Counted from the first letter of the stretch, positions 26,301 to 35,319 are shown. The stretch is 41,762 nt of DNA from Stenotrophomonas maltophilia (GCA_002364755.1 DEZI01000035.1:68570-110331); one strand, 5' to 3'. Translations and numbers: made by a program. The notes: a model not told the origin generated them from the letters alone.

Positions 26301-28784
26301 GAACGCCAAGTCACCCATGTGGCAGCGGGTACCGAAGGCACCGATGCGGTGAACAAGAACCAGCTGGATGCCGTGGCTGCTACTGCTGAACAGACCAGCA
26401 AGTACGTTCAGGCGAGCGGCAGCGCCGACAGCGATGCCGGTGCCTATGTGGAAGGCGACAACGCACTGGCTGCGGGTGAAGCCTCCAACGCCATCGGCAA
26501 CGGCGCCTCCGCGCTGGGCAGCGGCGCTACCGCCCTGGCTGAAAATGCCACGGCGGTCGGTTTCAACAGCCTGGCCACAGGCGCCAATGCCGCGGCCGTC
26601 GGCAACGAGGCGCAGGCCACTGGTGAGAACAGTGCGGCCTACGGCAGCGGCGCGGTGGCCAGCGAGATCAGCAGCACGGCCACCGGCAACGCGGCGCAGG
26701 CCACGGGTGTCTACAGCACGGCCAACGGTGCCGAAGCCATCGCCAGCGGCGCGCAGTCGCTGGCCAGTGGCTTCCGCGCCTCGGCCACCGCCGATGGCAC
26801 CACCGCCGTCGGTGGTTACAGCGAAGCCAGCGGTCGCCTTGGCACCGCACTGGGCTACGGCTCGGCGGCCACCGGCGCCAACACCACTGCGGTCGGCTTC
26901 GGTGCTGCCGCGGCCGGTGCCAACGCGGTGGCGATGGGCCAGTCCAGCGAAGCCACGGGTGATGAAAGCGTGGCCATCGGTGGCAGCACTTACTTCGGCC
27001 TGATCCCGGCGCGTGCCAGCGGTACCGGCGCGGCGGCCTTCGGTGCCGGTGCCTGGGCGACCAGCGACTACGCCAGCGCCATCGGCTGGAACGCCTGGGC
27101 CGACGCGACCGATGCCACCGCGCTGGGTGCCAACAGCACCGCCAGTGCGGCCAACAGCGTCGCGCTCGGCAACGGCTCGCAGGCCGACCGCGCCAATACG
27201 GTGTCGGTCGGCAACGCGGCCGCGCAGCGGCAGATCACCAACGTGGCCGCCGGTACTGAAACCACCGATGCAGTGAACAAGGGCCAGCTCGACGCCGTGG
27301 CCGCTACCGCTGATGCGGTCGGCCAGCGCTTCAAGGCCAATGGCAGCGGCGTGGCCACCGCCAGCGGCACCGATGCCGTGGCCGTGGGCTCGGGCGCCAC
27401 TGCCAGCGGCAACCGCAGCAATGCCGTGGGCAGCAGCGCCAACGCCATCGGCAATGCATCGCTGGCGGTGGGTGCCAACAGTGCAGCCAGCGGCAACAAC
27501 TCGGTGGCCTTGGGCGCCGGCGCGCGTGCGGTGGAAGCCAACGTGGTCTCGGTCGGTGGCGGCAACGGCACCGATGGTCCGGCCACCCGCCGCATCGTCA
27601 ACGTGGCCGACGGCCGTATTGCCGCCGGCAGCAGCGACGCGGTCACCGGTTCGCAGCTCAACGTCACCAACCAACGCGTGGGTGCGGTGGAAACCCGCGT
27701 CGGTGATTTCGACTCGCGCATCGCCACGGTGGAATCCACCTCGGCCAACGCGGTGGCCTACGACGATGCCACCCGCGACCAGCTGACCCTGTCCGGCATC
27801 GAAGGCACCGTCATCAACAACGTCGGCGCCGGCAGCATCGCGTCCGGCAGCCGGCAGGCGATCAACGGCGGCCAGCTGTTCCAGTCGCTCAGCGATGCCG
27901 CCAGCATCCTCGGCGGCGGTGCCAGCGTCGGCATGCAGGGGGTGTTCATCGCGCCGAACTACGTCATCCAGGGCTCGACCTACAGCAATGTCGGCGACGC
28001 ACTGGGCGCACTGGACCGGAAGGTTACCGAGCTTGACCAGCGTACCGGTGGCGGCACCAGCCGCACCGCAACGGCCAGCCTGCGCAGCGCCAGCGTGCAG
28101 GCGAGCACCGCCCAGGTCGCCACCGTGGCCGAGGCCGATGCAGTGGGCTCGCGGTCGAGCGTGGCGGCCAAGCCCAGCGTCGACGGCGCCACGGCGGCGC
28201 AGCCGGCCGTCGGTGCCAACGCAGTCGCCATGGGCGACGGCGCCGTCGCCAGCGGCGCTTCGTCCACGGCCATCGGCCAGGGCGCATCGGCCACCGCCGC
28301 CAATGCGGTCGCACTGGGCCAGGGCTCGGTCGCCGACCGCGCCAACACGGTGTCGGTGGGCAGCGAAGGCAACGAACGCCAGGTCACCAACGTGGCCGCC
28401 GGTACCGCGGCCACCGATGCGGTGAACAAGGGCCAGCTGGACCGCGGCATCACCACCGCCAACAGCTACACCGACAGCCGCGTGCAGGCCGTCGCCGACA
28501 GTTTCGATGTGTTCAAGGGCGAGTTGGATGGCCGCCTGCGCCACATGGATCGCCGCATCGACCGCCAGGGCGCGATGAGCGCGGCCATGCTCAACATGGC
28601 CACCAGTGCCGCCGGCATCCGCACCCAGAACCGGGTCGGCGTCGGCATCGGTTTCCAGGGCGGCGAATCGGCGATGTCGCTGGGTTACCAGCGTGCGATC
28701 AGCGATCGCGCCACGGTCACCCTCGGCGGTGCGTTCAGCAGTGATGACGCCTCGGTCGGCGTCGGTGCCGGCTTCGGTTGGTAA
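20385..28784 (+). CDS. Giant trimeric autotransporter adhesin (YadA-like, type Vc)
   Basis: This is a surface adhesin of about 2799 residues. The start is the ATG at 20385 after AGGAG; it opens with an extended signal peptide region (MNRIYRKVWNKARGQLVVAS), with cleavage near AAQ (about residue 65). Most of the chain is YadA-head repeats (A-x-A-x-G steps such as SVALGAGSTA) broken by neck motifs RQ[IV]T[NH]VAAGT..TDAVN..QL. The first Arg of these falls at about residues 137, 396, 704, 1023, 1345, 1666, 1974 and 2282, with another near 2664. Between them are modules of 308-322 residues. A short stalk with coiled-coil segments (about 2420-2600) and a C-terminal YadA anchor (about 2720-2799, ending AGFGW) complete it. 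Only C75 and C86 are cysteines. It should bind surfaces, matrix or other cells and promote biofilm. The family is certain; the ligand is unknown. Confidence 0.95.
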   Translation: MNRIYRKVWNKARGQLVVASELASSDTRGGVVDQRRDADHVRPVTLAAALALAMGLGGSGLVAAQSVEVGGNANCVTLSSSVIDQCVVDGSANASGRNAVAVGTGSTASAANSVALGAGSTANRANTVSVGATGSERQITNVAAGTAATDAVNRAQLDAQAQATQAAVATATAQGRRYFKADGAGDDSDAAQVDGEGALAAGASATADGDDTTALGHNAQATADSATAVGAQSQASGSGSTSIGAGSTASGTASASFGAGAEANGAYSTALGGLSNASAFNATAVGNAASASGSNSVAVGGDAEASGAYSTATGQGSLATGTNAVAVGGALFGLLPTEASGDYSTAVGGGAWAPGTNATALGNAAEAQGANSVALGADSIAERDNTVSIGGAGNTRQITNVAAGTEGTDAVNKDQLDEVAATAENTRKYFQASGSDDSDAGALAEGDSALAAGEAANAIGDGTTALGGGAVAIAAQATAVGYNSLATGENASAVGTNAQASGSDSAALGSGAVASETSTTATGAGAQATAVYSTASGAEAVASGAQSLSSGFRAAASADGATAVGGYSEASGRLGSALGYGTVASGANSTAAGVFATATGAGAVAVGEASEATGDESVAIGGSTYFGLITSRASGYGASAYGAGAWATEDYATAIGWNAWADGAQSTALGASATANGSNSVALGAASLADRDNTVAVGSDGNERQVTHVAAGTEDTDAVNVGQLKDVAAVADTTAKRFQATGSSNSDAGALADGDDALAAGEAANAIGNGATAVGAGATAVAQNATAVGYNALASGQNSAAFGNNAQAAGPGSVAVGGAAVDEDGNPLITSGGVPVETGATSAGVGGTAVGASAEASGFAASSYGVGAYAVGAQSAAFGAVANAVGDYSTALGTQSNATGTSSVAIGGPADLIPGLGFFVQTQASGEAATAVGAGAIASGDYAVANGSLTEASGAESTAVGYFAYAPGENASALGAQTWASGAQSSAVGYYATARGANSVALGANSEAVRDNSVAVGSEGNDRQITNVAAGTEDTDAVNKAQLDAVASTADTTARFFQAQGEEGSDAGAYAEGEGAVAAGSASNAIGAGALAQGAGAGAIGADTVALGRNTFADGDGAVAIGGLGQAYDEYNQPLLDDQGNPVLTGTTASAGSTAVGNAAQATGASSSAFGNAAQATGDNSFAAGGKSRANGSYSVAIGDSAFAKADDSTAVGGYSTASEEGATAFGAGAWATGTNASAFGPAAWASANGATSIGYNSWANGVSSTAVGRGAFSYGDYSLALGFQALGNNVNSIAVGTNTVAGGESAIALGAGSTANGNNAVALGAGSVADRDRSLSVGSAGSERQVTNVAAGTQATDAVNKAQLDEVAASAGTGNKFFQASGSDDSDAAAYVEGDNALAAGEAANAIGDGAIALGSGATSIGTNTQAIGFNALATADNASAIGANAQATGEYATAQGAESEASGEQSAAFGAAAVSSGAGSTATGVLSEASGEEAVAVGYFSSASGEAATAVGSESVASGTASAAFGIGAEATGGYSTAIGGYASASAFNATAFGNFANASGSNSVALGGDSEASGAYATATGQGSLATGVNSVAIGGSLFGLLATEASGDYSTAVGGGAWAPGTNATALGNAAEAQGANSVALGADSIADRDNTVSVGGAGNTRQITNVAAGTEGTDAVNKDQLDAVAATAENTSKYFQASSSDDSDAGAYVEGDNALAAGEAANAIGDGATALGSGATAVAANATAVGFNSLATGGNAAAIGNNAQATGEDSAALGSGAVASETSSTATGAGAQATAAYSTANGAEAIASGAQSLASGFRASALADGTTAVGGYSEASGRLGSALGYGTLASGANSTAAGVFATASGASSVAMGDSSEATGDESVAIGGSTFFGLIPARASGYGAAAFGAGAWATDDYATAIGWNSWAGAVQSTALGAGATANGINSVALGAGSTADRDNTVAVGSEGGERQVTHVAAGTEGTDAVNKNQLDAVAATAEQTSKYVQASGSADSDAGAYVEGDNALAAGEASNAIGNGASALGSGATALAENATAVGFNSLATGANAAAVGNEAQATGENSAAYGSGAVASEISSTATGNAAQATGVYSTANGAEAIASGAQSLASGFRASATADGTTAVGGYSEASGRLGTALGYGSAATGANTTAVGFGAAAAGANAVAMGQSSEATGDESVAIGGSTYFGLIPARASGTGAAAFGAGAWATSDYASAIGWNAWADATDATALGANSTASAANSVALGNGSQADRANTVSVGNAAAQRQITNVAAGTETTDAVNKGQLDAVAATADAVGQRFKANGSGVATASGTDAVAVGSGATASGNRSNAVGSSANAIGNASLAVGANSAASGNNSVALGAGARAVEANVVSVGGGNGTDGPATRRIVNVADGRIAAGSSDAVTGSQLNVTNQRVGAVETRVGDFDSRIATVESTSANAVAYDDATRDQLTLSGIEGTVINNVGAGSIASGSRQAINGGQLFQSLSDAASILGGGASVGMQGVFIAPNYVIQGSTYSNVGDALGALDRKVTELDQRTGGGTSRTATASLRSASVQASTAQVATVAEADAVGSRSSVAAKPSVDGATAAQPAVGANAVAMGDGAVASGASSTAIGQGASATAANAVALGQGSVADRANTVSVGSEGNERQVTNVAAGTAATDAVNKGQLDRGITTANSYTDSRVQAVADSFDVFKGELDGRLRHMDRRIDRQGAMSAAMLNMATSAAGIRTQNRVGVGIGFQGGESAMSLGYQRAISDRATVTLGGAFSSDDASVGVGAGFGW
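21050..22500 (+). repeat. Internal duplication in the adhesin, first copy
   Basis: The protein encoded here recurs about 3.8 kb downstream (about 24860-26310) with near-identical blocks, for example ASGDYSTAVGGGAWAPGTNA and GAGNTRQITNVAAGTEGTDA. At DNA level the copies differ at many third positions, so the duplication is not recent. The later half appears a third time at about 26310-27230. Confidence 0.8.
24860..27230 (+). repeat. Internal duplication in the adhesin, second and third copies
   Basis: This carries the counterpart of 21050-22500 (to about 26310), then one more 308-residue module of the same type (about 26310-27230). The three 308-residue modules run between neck arginines 396-704, 1666-1974 and 1974-2282. 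Modules of 319-322 residues lie between the duplicated parts. Confidence 0.8.
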
Positions 28785-28793
28785 GGCAACAAC

Positions 28794-28818
28794 GCGCCGG
28801 CGGTCACGCCGCCGGCGC
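28794..28818 (+). other. Strong hairpin after the adhesin gene
   Basis: GCGCCGGCGG / CCGCCGGCGC with a five-base loop, ten bases past the stop codon. There is no T-run, so it may be a weak terminator or a 3' stability element. Confidence 0.55.
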
Positions 28819-28839
28819 TGCTTCAGCTACAGGGCCTGA

Positions 28840-28930
28840 GGGGAGGTCTCGGCAACCCCGGCTCGGCCAGCCGGGATCCGTCAAGGATTGATGGCCGCAG
28901 TGTTGGATCCAACCATGACCCAGAAGAGGA
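28840..28930 (+). promoter_or_regulatory. Leader of the protease gene, possibly structured
   Basis: The leader contains the stem CCCGGCT / AGCCGGG (28857-28863 and 28869-28875) and two GGATCC hexamers about 35 bases apart that can pair. A ribosome-binding AGAGGA lies at 28925-28930. It matches no riboswitch class that I recognise. It could equally be ordinary GC-rich leader. Confidence 0.3.
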
Positions 28931-28937
28931 ATGTGAC

Positions 28938-30791
<1,854 letters not shown>

Positions 30792-30828
30792 GTGCCACGG
30801 TTGCACGTAATGTCGTAAGTGAATTGGC

Positions 30829-30858
30829 GACGCCCGTTACCGGAAGGTGACGGGCGTC
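30829..30858 (+). terminator. Terminator-like hairpin after the protease gene
   Basis: A 13-bp stem, GACGCCCGTTACC / GGTGACGGGCGTC (one G-T pair), with loop GGAA. It is followed by GTCTTTCG, a short T-run. It separates the protease from the xps operon, so the latter probably has its own promoter within 30859-30939. Confidence 0.75.
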
Positions 30859-30939
30859 GTCTTTCGTGGTCCTGCGCGCACAGGGCAGCGGAAATCCCGG
30901 CTGAACTGCTAAAGTCGGGAGGATCGACAGGAGAGTCAT

Positions 30940-32661
30940 GTGAACGCGCTCGCTGCCACCGCCATCGACGACGCCGAAGGCCGCATCCTCGATGCGCTGC
31001 TGGCGCGCGGGCGCCTCAAGGAAGGGGACCTGGCGCGTGCACGACCGCTGCATGCCGAATCCGGCGGCAGCCTGCTCGGCCTGCTGGTGCGGCTGGGGCT
31101 GGTGTCCGAACGTGACCAGGCGCAGACCAGCGCCGATGTGCTGGGTCTGCCGCTGCTGGAAGCAAAACAGCTGCCCGAAGCACCGCCGCAGTCGCTGGCC
31201 GAAGGCCTGCCGCTGTCGCTGCGTTTCCTCAAGCAGTTCCACGTCTGCCCGCTGGCGCTGGATGAACACGGCGTCCGCCTGTGGCTGGCCGATGCCCACG
31301 ATGCCTACCCGCAGCAGGCCGTGCAGCTGGCGCTGGGCGTGCCGGTCAGCCCGGTGCTGGGCATGCGCGCGGAAATCGACGACCTGGTCGAGCGCTGGTT
31401 CGGCCAGGGCCGCAGCGCGATGGGCGCGATCGTGGAAACCGCCGATGGCGAAGGCGGCGCGGTCGATGACATCGAACACCTGCGCGACCTCGCTTCCGAA
31501 GCGCCGGTCATCCGCCTGGTCAACCTGGTGATCCAGCGTGCGGTGGAACTGCGCGCCTCGGACATCCACGTCGAACCCTTCGAAAACCGCCTGAAGGTGC
31601 GCTACCGCGTCGATGGCGTGCTGGTGGAAGGCGAAAGCCCGCCGGCCAACCTCACTGCCGCAGTCATCAGCCGCATCAAGATCATGGCCCGGCTCAACAT
31701 CGCCGAGCGCCGCCTGCCGCAGGACGGCCGCATCATGCTGCGCGTGCAGGGCAAGGAACTGGACCTGCGCGTGAGCACCGTGCCGACCGCGCACGGCGAA
31801 AGCGTGGTGATGCGACTGCTTGACCGCGAAACGGTGGTGTTCGACTTCCACCGGCTCGGTTTCACCGATGCGTTCCTGCCGCAGTTCCGCAAGGTGCTGG
31901 AACAGCCGCACGGCATCCTGCTGGTCACCGGCCCGACCGGTTCGGGCAAGACCACCACGCTGTACACCGCGCTGAGCCAGCTCAACACCGCCGACGTCAA
32001 GATCATCACGGTCGAGGACCCGGTCGAATACCAGATCGAAGGCATCAACCAGATCCAGGCCAAGCCGCAGATCGGCCTGGATTTCGCCAACGCGCTGCGC
32101 AGCATCGTGCGCCAGGATCCGGACATCATCATGATCGGCGAAATGCGCGACCTGGAAACCGCGCGCATCGCCATCCAGTCGGCGCTGACCGGCCACCTGG
32201 TGCTGTCCACCCTGCACACCAACAACGCAGCCGGCGGCATCACCCGCCTGCTCGACATGGGCGTGGAGGATTACCTGCTCACGTCCACCATCAACGGCAT
32301 CCTCGCCCAGCGCCTGGTGCGCCGCCTGGAACCCAACCACGCCGAGCGCTACGAAGCCTCGCCGGAGGAGATCGAACGTTTCGAACTGCGCCGCCTGCAG
32401 CCGCAGGGGCCGATCTACCTGTTCCGTCCGAAGCCCTCGGCACTGGCACCGACCGGTTACCTGGGCCGCACCACCATCATGGAATTCCTGGTGATGAACG
32501 ACGCGCTGCGGCGCGCGGTGATGCGTCGCGACGGCATGGGCGAGATCGAACGCATCGCCCGCGAGGCCGGCATGCGCACCATGTACGAAGACGGCCTGTC
32601 CAAGGCCCTGAGCGGGCAGACGACCATCGAGGAAGTCCTGCGCGTGACCGAGGAGGGTTGA
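30940..32661 (+). CDS. xpsE: Type II secretion ATPase GspE (XpsE)
   Basis: XpsE is the cytoplasmic hexameric ATPase that powers pseudopilus growth in the type II system. It has 573 residues from a GTG start behind AGGAG. The N-terminal part (about residues 1-150) is the domain that docks on GspL. The ATPase core has Walker A GPTGSGKT at 331-338, the Asp box (IITVEDPVEYQ), Walker B (DPDIIMIGEMRD) and the His box (GHLVLSTLHTNNA). The region after the ATPase core (about 460-512), where most GspE proteins carry a C-x-x-C ... C-x-x-C zinc site, has no cysteine here; it ends in TGYLGRTTIMEF. It is the first gene of the operon and 25 bases before xpsF. Confidence 0.97.
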   Translation: MNALAATAIDDAEGRILDALLARGRLKEGDLARARPLHAESGGSLLGLLVRLGLVSERDQAQTSADVLGLPLLEAKQLPEAPPQSLAEGLPLSLRFLKQFHVCPLALDEHGVRLWLADAHDAYPQQAVQLALGVPVSPVLGMRAEIDDLVERWFGQGRSAMGAIVETADGEGGAVDDIEHLRDLASEAPVIRLVNLVIQRAVELRASDIHVEPFENRLKVRYRVDGVLVEGESPPANLTAAVISRIKIMARLNIAERRLPQDGRIMLRVQGKELDLRVSTVPTAHGESVVMRLLDRETVVFDFHRLGFTDAFLPQFRKVLEQPHGILLVTGPTGSGKTTTLYTALSQLNTADVKIITVEDPVEYQIEGINQIQAKPQIGLDFANALRSIVRQDPDIIMIGEMRDLETARIAIQSALTGHLVLSTLHTNNAAGGITRLLDMGVEDYLLTSTINGILAQRLVRRLEPNHAERYEASPEEIERFELRRLQPQGPIYLFRPKPSALAPTGYLGRTTIMEFLVMNDALRRAVMRRDGMGEIERIAREAGMRTMYEDGLSKALSGQTTIEEVLRVTEEG

Positions 32662-32685
32662 TGCGCGCGGGAGATCGACGCTGAC

Positions 32686-33909
32686 ATGCCCAGCTATCGT
32701 TACAAGGCACTGAACCCGCACGGCGAAGTCTTCGACGGGCACATGGAAGCGGCCAGCGAGGCCGAGCTGATCGCGCGCCTGCAGGACCAGGGCCATCTGC
32801 CGATGGAAACGCGCCTGGCCGCCGAGGGCGGCGGGGTAGGGGGCAGCAGCCTGGGCAACCTGTTCCGCCCGCGTCCGCTGCAGGGCGCGGCGCTGCTGCA
32901 GTTCACCCAGCAGCTGTCGACCCTGCTCGGCGCCGGGCAGCCACTGGATCGCGCGCTGTCGATCCTGCTCGGGCTGCCCGAAGACGAACGTTCGCGGCGC
33001 GCGATCACCGACATCCGCGACGTGGTGCGCGGCGGTGCGCCGCTGTCGACCGCGCTGGAACGGCAGCACGGCCTGTTCTCGCGCCTGTACGTGAACATGG
33101 TGCGTGCCGGTGAAGCCGGTGGCAGCCTGCACGAGACCCTGCAGCGCCTGGCCGATTACCTCGAACGCAGCCGCGCGCTGCAGGGCAAGGTGGTCAATGC
33201 GCTGGTGTACCCGGCCATCCTGCTGCTGGTGGTCGGTGGCGCGCTGCTGTTCCTGCTGGGTTACGTGGTGCCGCAGTTCGCGCAGATGTATGAAAGCCTG
33301 GACGTGGCGCTGCCGTGGTTCACCAACGCGGTACTGCAGCTGGGCCTGTTCGTGCGTGACTGGTGGATCCTGCTGCTGGTAGTGCCGGCGGTGCTGGCGC
33401 TGCTGCTGGAACGCCAGTTCCGCCAGCCCGCTGCGCGCCTGGCGCTGGATGGCTGGCTGCTGCAGCGGCGCGGCATCGGCCGCCTGCTCGGCGAGCTGGA
33501 AACCGCACGGCTGGCCCGCACCCTGGGCACGCTGCTGCGCAACGGCGTGCCGCTGCTGGGCGCGCTGGGCATCGCCCGCAACGTGCTGGGCAACCGCGCA
33601 CTGGCCGCCGATCTGGATACCGCCGCCGACGAAGTAAAGAACGGTGCCGGCCTGTCGCTGGCGCTGTCGCGCGGCAAGCGCTTCCCGCGCCTGGCCCTGC
33701 AGATGATCCAGGTCGGCGAGGAATCCGGCGCGCTCGACACCATGCTGCTGAAGGCCGCCGATACCTTCGAACAGGACAGCGCCCGCCGCATCGACCGCCT
33801 GCTGGCGGCGATGGTGCCGGCCATCACCCTGGTGCTGGCCTCGGTGGTCGGCGCGGTCATCGTGGCCGTGCTGGTACCGCTGTACGACCTCACCAACGCC
33901 ATCGGCTGA
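32686..33909 (+). CDS. xpsF: Type II secretion inner-membrane protein GspF (XpsF)
   Basis: This is the polytopic platform protein that contacts the ATPase and the pseudopilins, of 407 residues. It begins MPSYRYKALNPHGEVFDG, the standard GspF/PilC opening. It has two T2SSF domains (about 70-195 and 270-400). Membrane segments lie near 175-200 (YPAILLLVVGGALLFLLGY), 225-245 and 375-398. The duplicated motif is visible as FTQQLSTLLGAGQPLDRAL in the first copy and LARTLGTLLRNGVPLLGAL in the second. It lies 49 bases before xpsG. Confidence 0.96.
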   Translation: MPSYRYKALNPHGEVFDGHMEAASEAELIARLQDQGHLPMETRLAAEGGGVGGSSLGNLFRPRPLQGAALLQFTQQLSTLLGAGQPLDRALSILLGLPEDERSRRAITDIRDVVRGGAPLSTALERQHGLFSRLYVNMVRAGEAGGSLHETLQRLADYLERSRALQGKVVNALVYPAILLLVVGGALLFLLGYVVPQFAQMYESLDVALPWFTNAVLQLGLFVRDWWILLLVVPAVLALLLERQFRQPAARLALDGWLLQRRGIGRLLGELETARLARTLGTLLRNGVPLLGALGIARNVLGNRALAADLDTAADEVKNGAGLSLALSRGKRFPRLALQMIQVGEESGALDTMLLKAADTFEQDSARRIDRLLAAMVPAITLVLASVVGAVIVAVLVPLYDLTNAIG

Positions 33910-33958
33910 CGATGGCTTTCCCTGCAACCCCGACTCACCGCAACTGAAAGGACCGACC

Positions 33959-34402
33959 ATGCTTGCTTCCCGTCGCCCGATCCGCCTGTCCTTCGCCAGC
34001 GCACGCCACCAGACCGGCATGAGCCTGCTGGAAATCATCATCGTCATCGTGCTGATCGGCGCGGTGCTGACCCTGGTCGCCAGCCGCGTGCTCGGCGGCG
34101 CCGACCGCGGCAAGGCGAACATCGCCAAGGCGCAGGTGCAGACCGTCGCTTCGAAGATCGACAACTACCAGATCGACACCGGCAAGCTGCCCGGTTCGCT
34201 CAACGACCTGGTGACCTCGCCGGCCGGTGTCGGTGGCTGGCTGGGTCCGTATGCCAAGCCTGCCGATCTGAACGACCCGTGGGGCCACGCGCTGGAATAC
34301 CGTGCGCCGGGCGAAGGCCAGGCCTACGAGCTGATCAGCCTGGGAAAGGACGGCAAGACCGGCGGCAGCAGCGTCGATGCTGACATCCGCTACGAGCCGT
34401 AA
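33959..34402 (+). CDS. xpsG: Major pseudopilin GspG (XpsG)
   Basis: This is the main pseudopilus subunit, of 147 residues. A long leader of 20 residues (MLASRRPIRLSFASARHQTG) precedes the prepilin peptidase site G/MSLLEIIIVIVLIG, with Glu at mature position 5. The +1 residue is Met, not the usual Phe. The globular part has the GspG pattern: DNYQIDTGKLPGSLNDLV, DPWGHALEYRAPG and a C-terminal loop (GKDGKTGGSSVDADI) that matches the calcium site of the family. There is a 6-base gap to xpsH. The prepilin peptidase GspO/PilD is not encoded in this window. Confidence 0.95.
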   Translation: MLASRRPIRLSFASARHQTGMSLLEIIIVIVLIGAVLTLVASRVLGGADRGKANIAKAQVQTVASKIDNYQIDTGKLPGSLNDLVTSPAGVGGWLGPYAKPADLNDPWGHALEYRAPGEGQAYELISLGKDGKTGGSSVDADIRYEP

Positions 34403-34408
34403 TCCCGC

Positions 34409-34903
34409 ATGACGCCGTACCTGCCGCGCCGGCTGCCCAGCCCGCGCCTGCACGGCAGGCGCGCGACCGGCCTGTCGCTGTTGGAGATGCTGCTGGTGAT
34501 CGCGTTGATCGCGGCCATCGGCCTGATCACCGCGGCCGGCCTGTCGCGTGGCTTCGCGGGCATGCAGCTGCGCAGCGCCGGCAAGGACGTCGCCAGCCAG
34601 TTGCGCATGGTGCGCGCCCAGGCGATTGCCCGCGGCGAACCGCAGCGCTTCGTCATTGAACCGGCCGAGCACCGCTGGCAGGGCGCCAACGAGCGCCGTG
34701 GCAGCGTGCCCGAACCGGTGCAGGTGGTGTTTGAAGGCGCCGCGCAGCTCAGCGATGTGCCGGGGCAGGGCGTGATCGAGTTCCATCCCGATGGCGGCTC
34801 CAGTGGCGGCCGCATCCGCCTGCAGCGCGATGCCGCCGAATGGCGCATCGATGTCGGCTGGCTGACCGGCGAGGTCCGTTCCGGTCCGTGGCGGGCGCAA
34901 TGA
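34409..34903 (+). CDS. xpsH: Minor pseudopilin GspH (XpsH)
   Basis: The protein has 164 residues. The leader is again long (about 21 residues, ending RRATG), followed by LSLLEMLLVIALIAAIGLI with Glu at +5. The globular part has the GspH/FimT features SQLRMVRAQAIARGEPQRF and a C-terminal GRIRLQRDAAEWRIDVGWLTG. GspH is thought to bridge the GspG shaft and the GspI-J-K tip. Its stop overlaps the xpsI ATG by four bases. Confidence 0.92.
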   Translation: MTPYLPRRLPSPRLHGRRATGLSLLEMLLVIALIAAIGLITAAGLSRGFAGMQLRSAGKDVASQLRMVRAQAIARGEPQRFVIEPAEHRWQGANERRGSVPEPVQVVFEGAAQLSDVPGQGVIEFHPDGGSSGGRIRLQRDAAEWRIDVGWLTGEVRSGPWRAQ

Positions 34904-35319
34904 AGCAGTCAGCGCGTGGTTTCACCCTGCTTGAAGTGATCGTGGCCTTCGCCCTGCTGGGCCTCGCCCTGACCCTGCTGCTGGGCAGCCTGTCCGGCGG
35001 CGCGCGGCAGGTCCGCGATGGCGAGCTGCGTACCCGCGCGGTGCTGCATGCGCAGTCGCTGCTGGCCAGCGCCGGCGTCGACGCGCCACTGCAGGTCGGT
35101 AACCAGAGTGGCGAGTGGGAACAGGGCCGCTACCACTGGCAGCTGCAGGTGCAGCCATGGAGCGAGCCGCGCGCCGGTGATGTCGCGCCGACGCAGTCAC
35201 CGGGTGCGCCGTGGCTGGCCGAACTGCAGCTGCAGGTGCGCTGGGGCGACGGTGAACGCGAGAAGCTGCAGTGGCGCAGCCTGCGCCTGCTGCCGCCGGA
35301 CCTGGAGGGCGCACGATGA
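34900..35319 (+). CDS. xpsI: Minor pseudopilin GspI (XpsI)
   Basis: The protein has 139 residues from the ATG overlapping the xpsH stop. A short leader (MKQSARG) precedes the cleavage site and FTLLEVIVAFALLGLALTLL, with Glu at +5. GspI starts assembly of the pseudopilus tip with GspJ and GspK. The rest is a small domain ending near WGDGEREKLQWRSLRLLPP. It overlaps xpsJ by four bases (ATGA). Confidence 0.92.
   Translation: MKQSARGFTLLEVIVAFALLGLALTLLLGSLSGGARQVRDGELRTRAVLHAQSLLASAGVDAPLQVGNQSGEWEQGRYHWQLQVQPWSEPRAGDVAPTQSPGAPWLAELQLQVRWGDGEREKLQWRSLRLLPPDLEGAR

Noticed and set aside
20700..27500. CRISPR-like or satellite repeat array
   Set aside because: The periodicity is protein-coding (A-x-A-x-G steps and neck motifs), in one frame, with synonymous differences between copies; no constant repeat with unique spacers.
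22299..28544. A 2081-codon open frame on the minus strand across the adhesin gene
   Set aside because: The adhesin is built from repeated GCC, ACC, GGC and AAC codons, which read on the opposite strand without stops. The antisense product is a Gly/Ala/Asp/His repeat with no known fold, and the plus-strand gene has a signal region, neck motifs and anchor.
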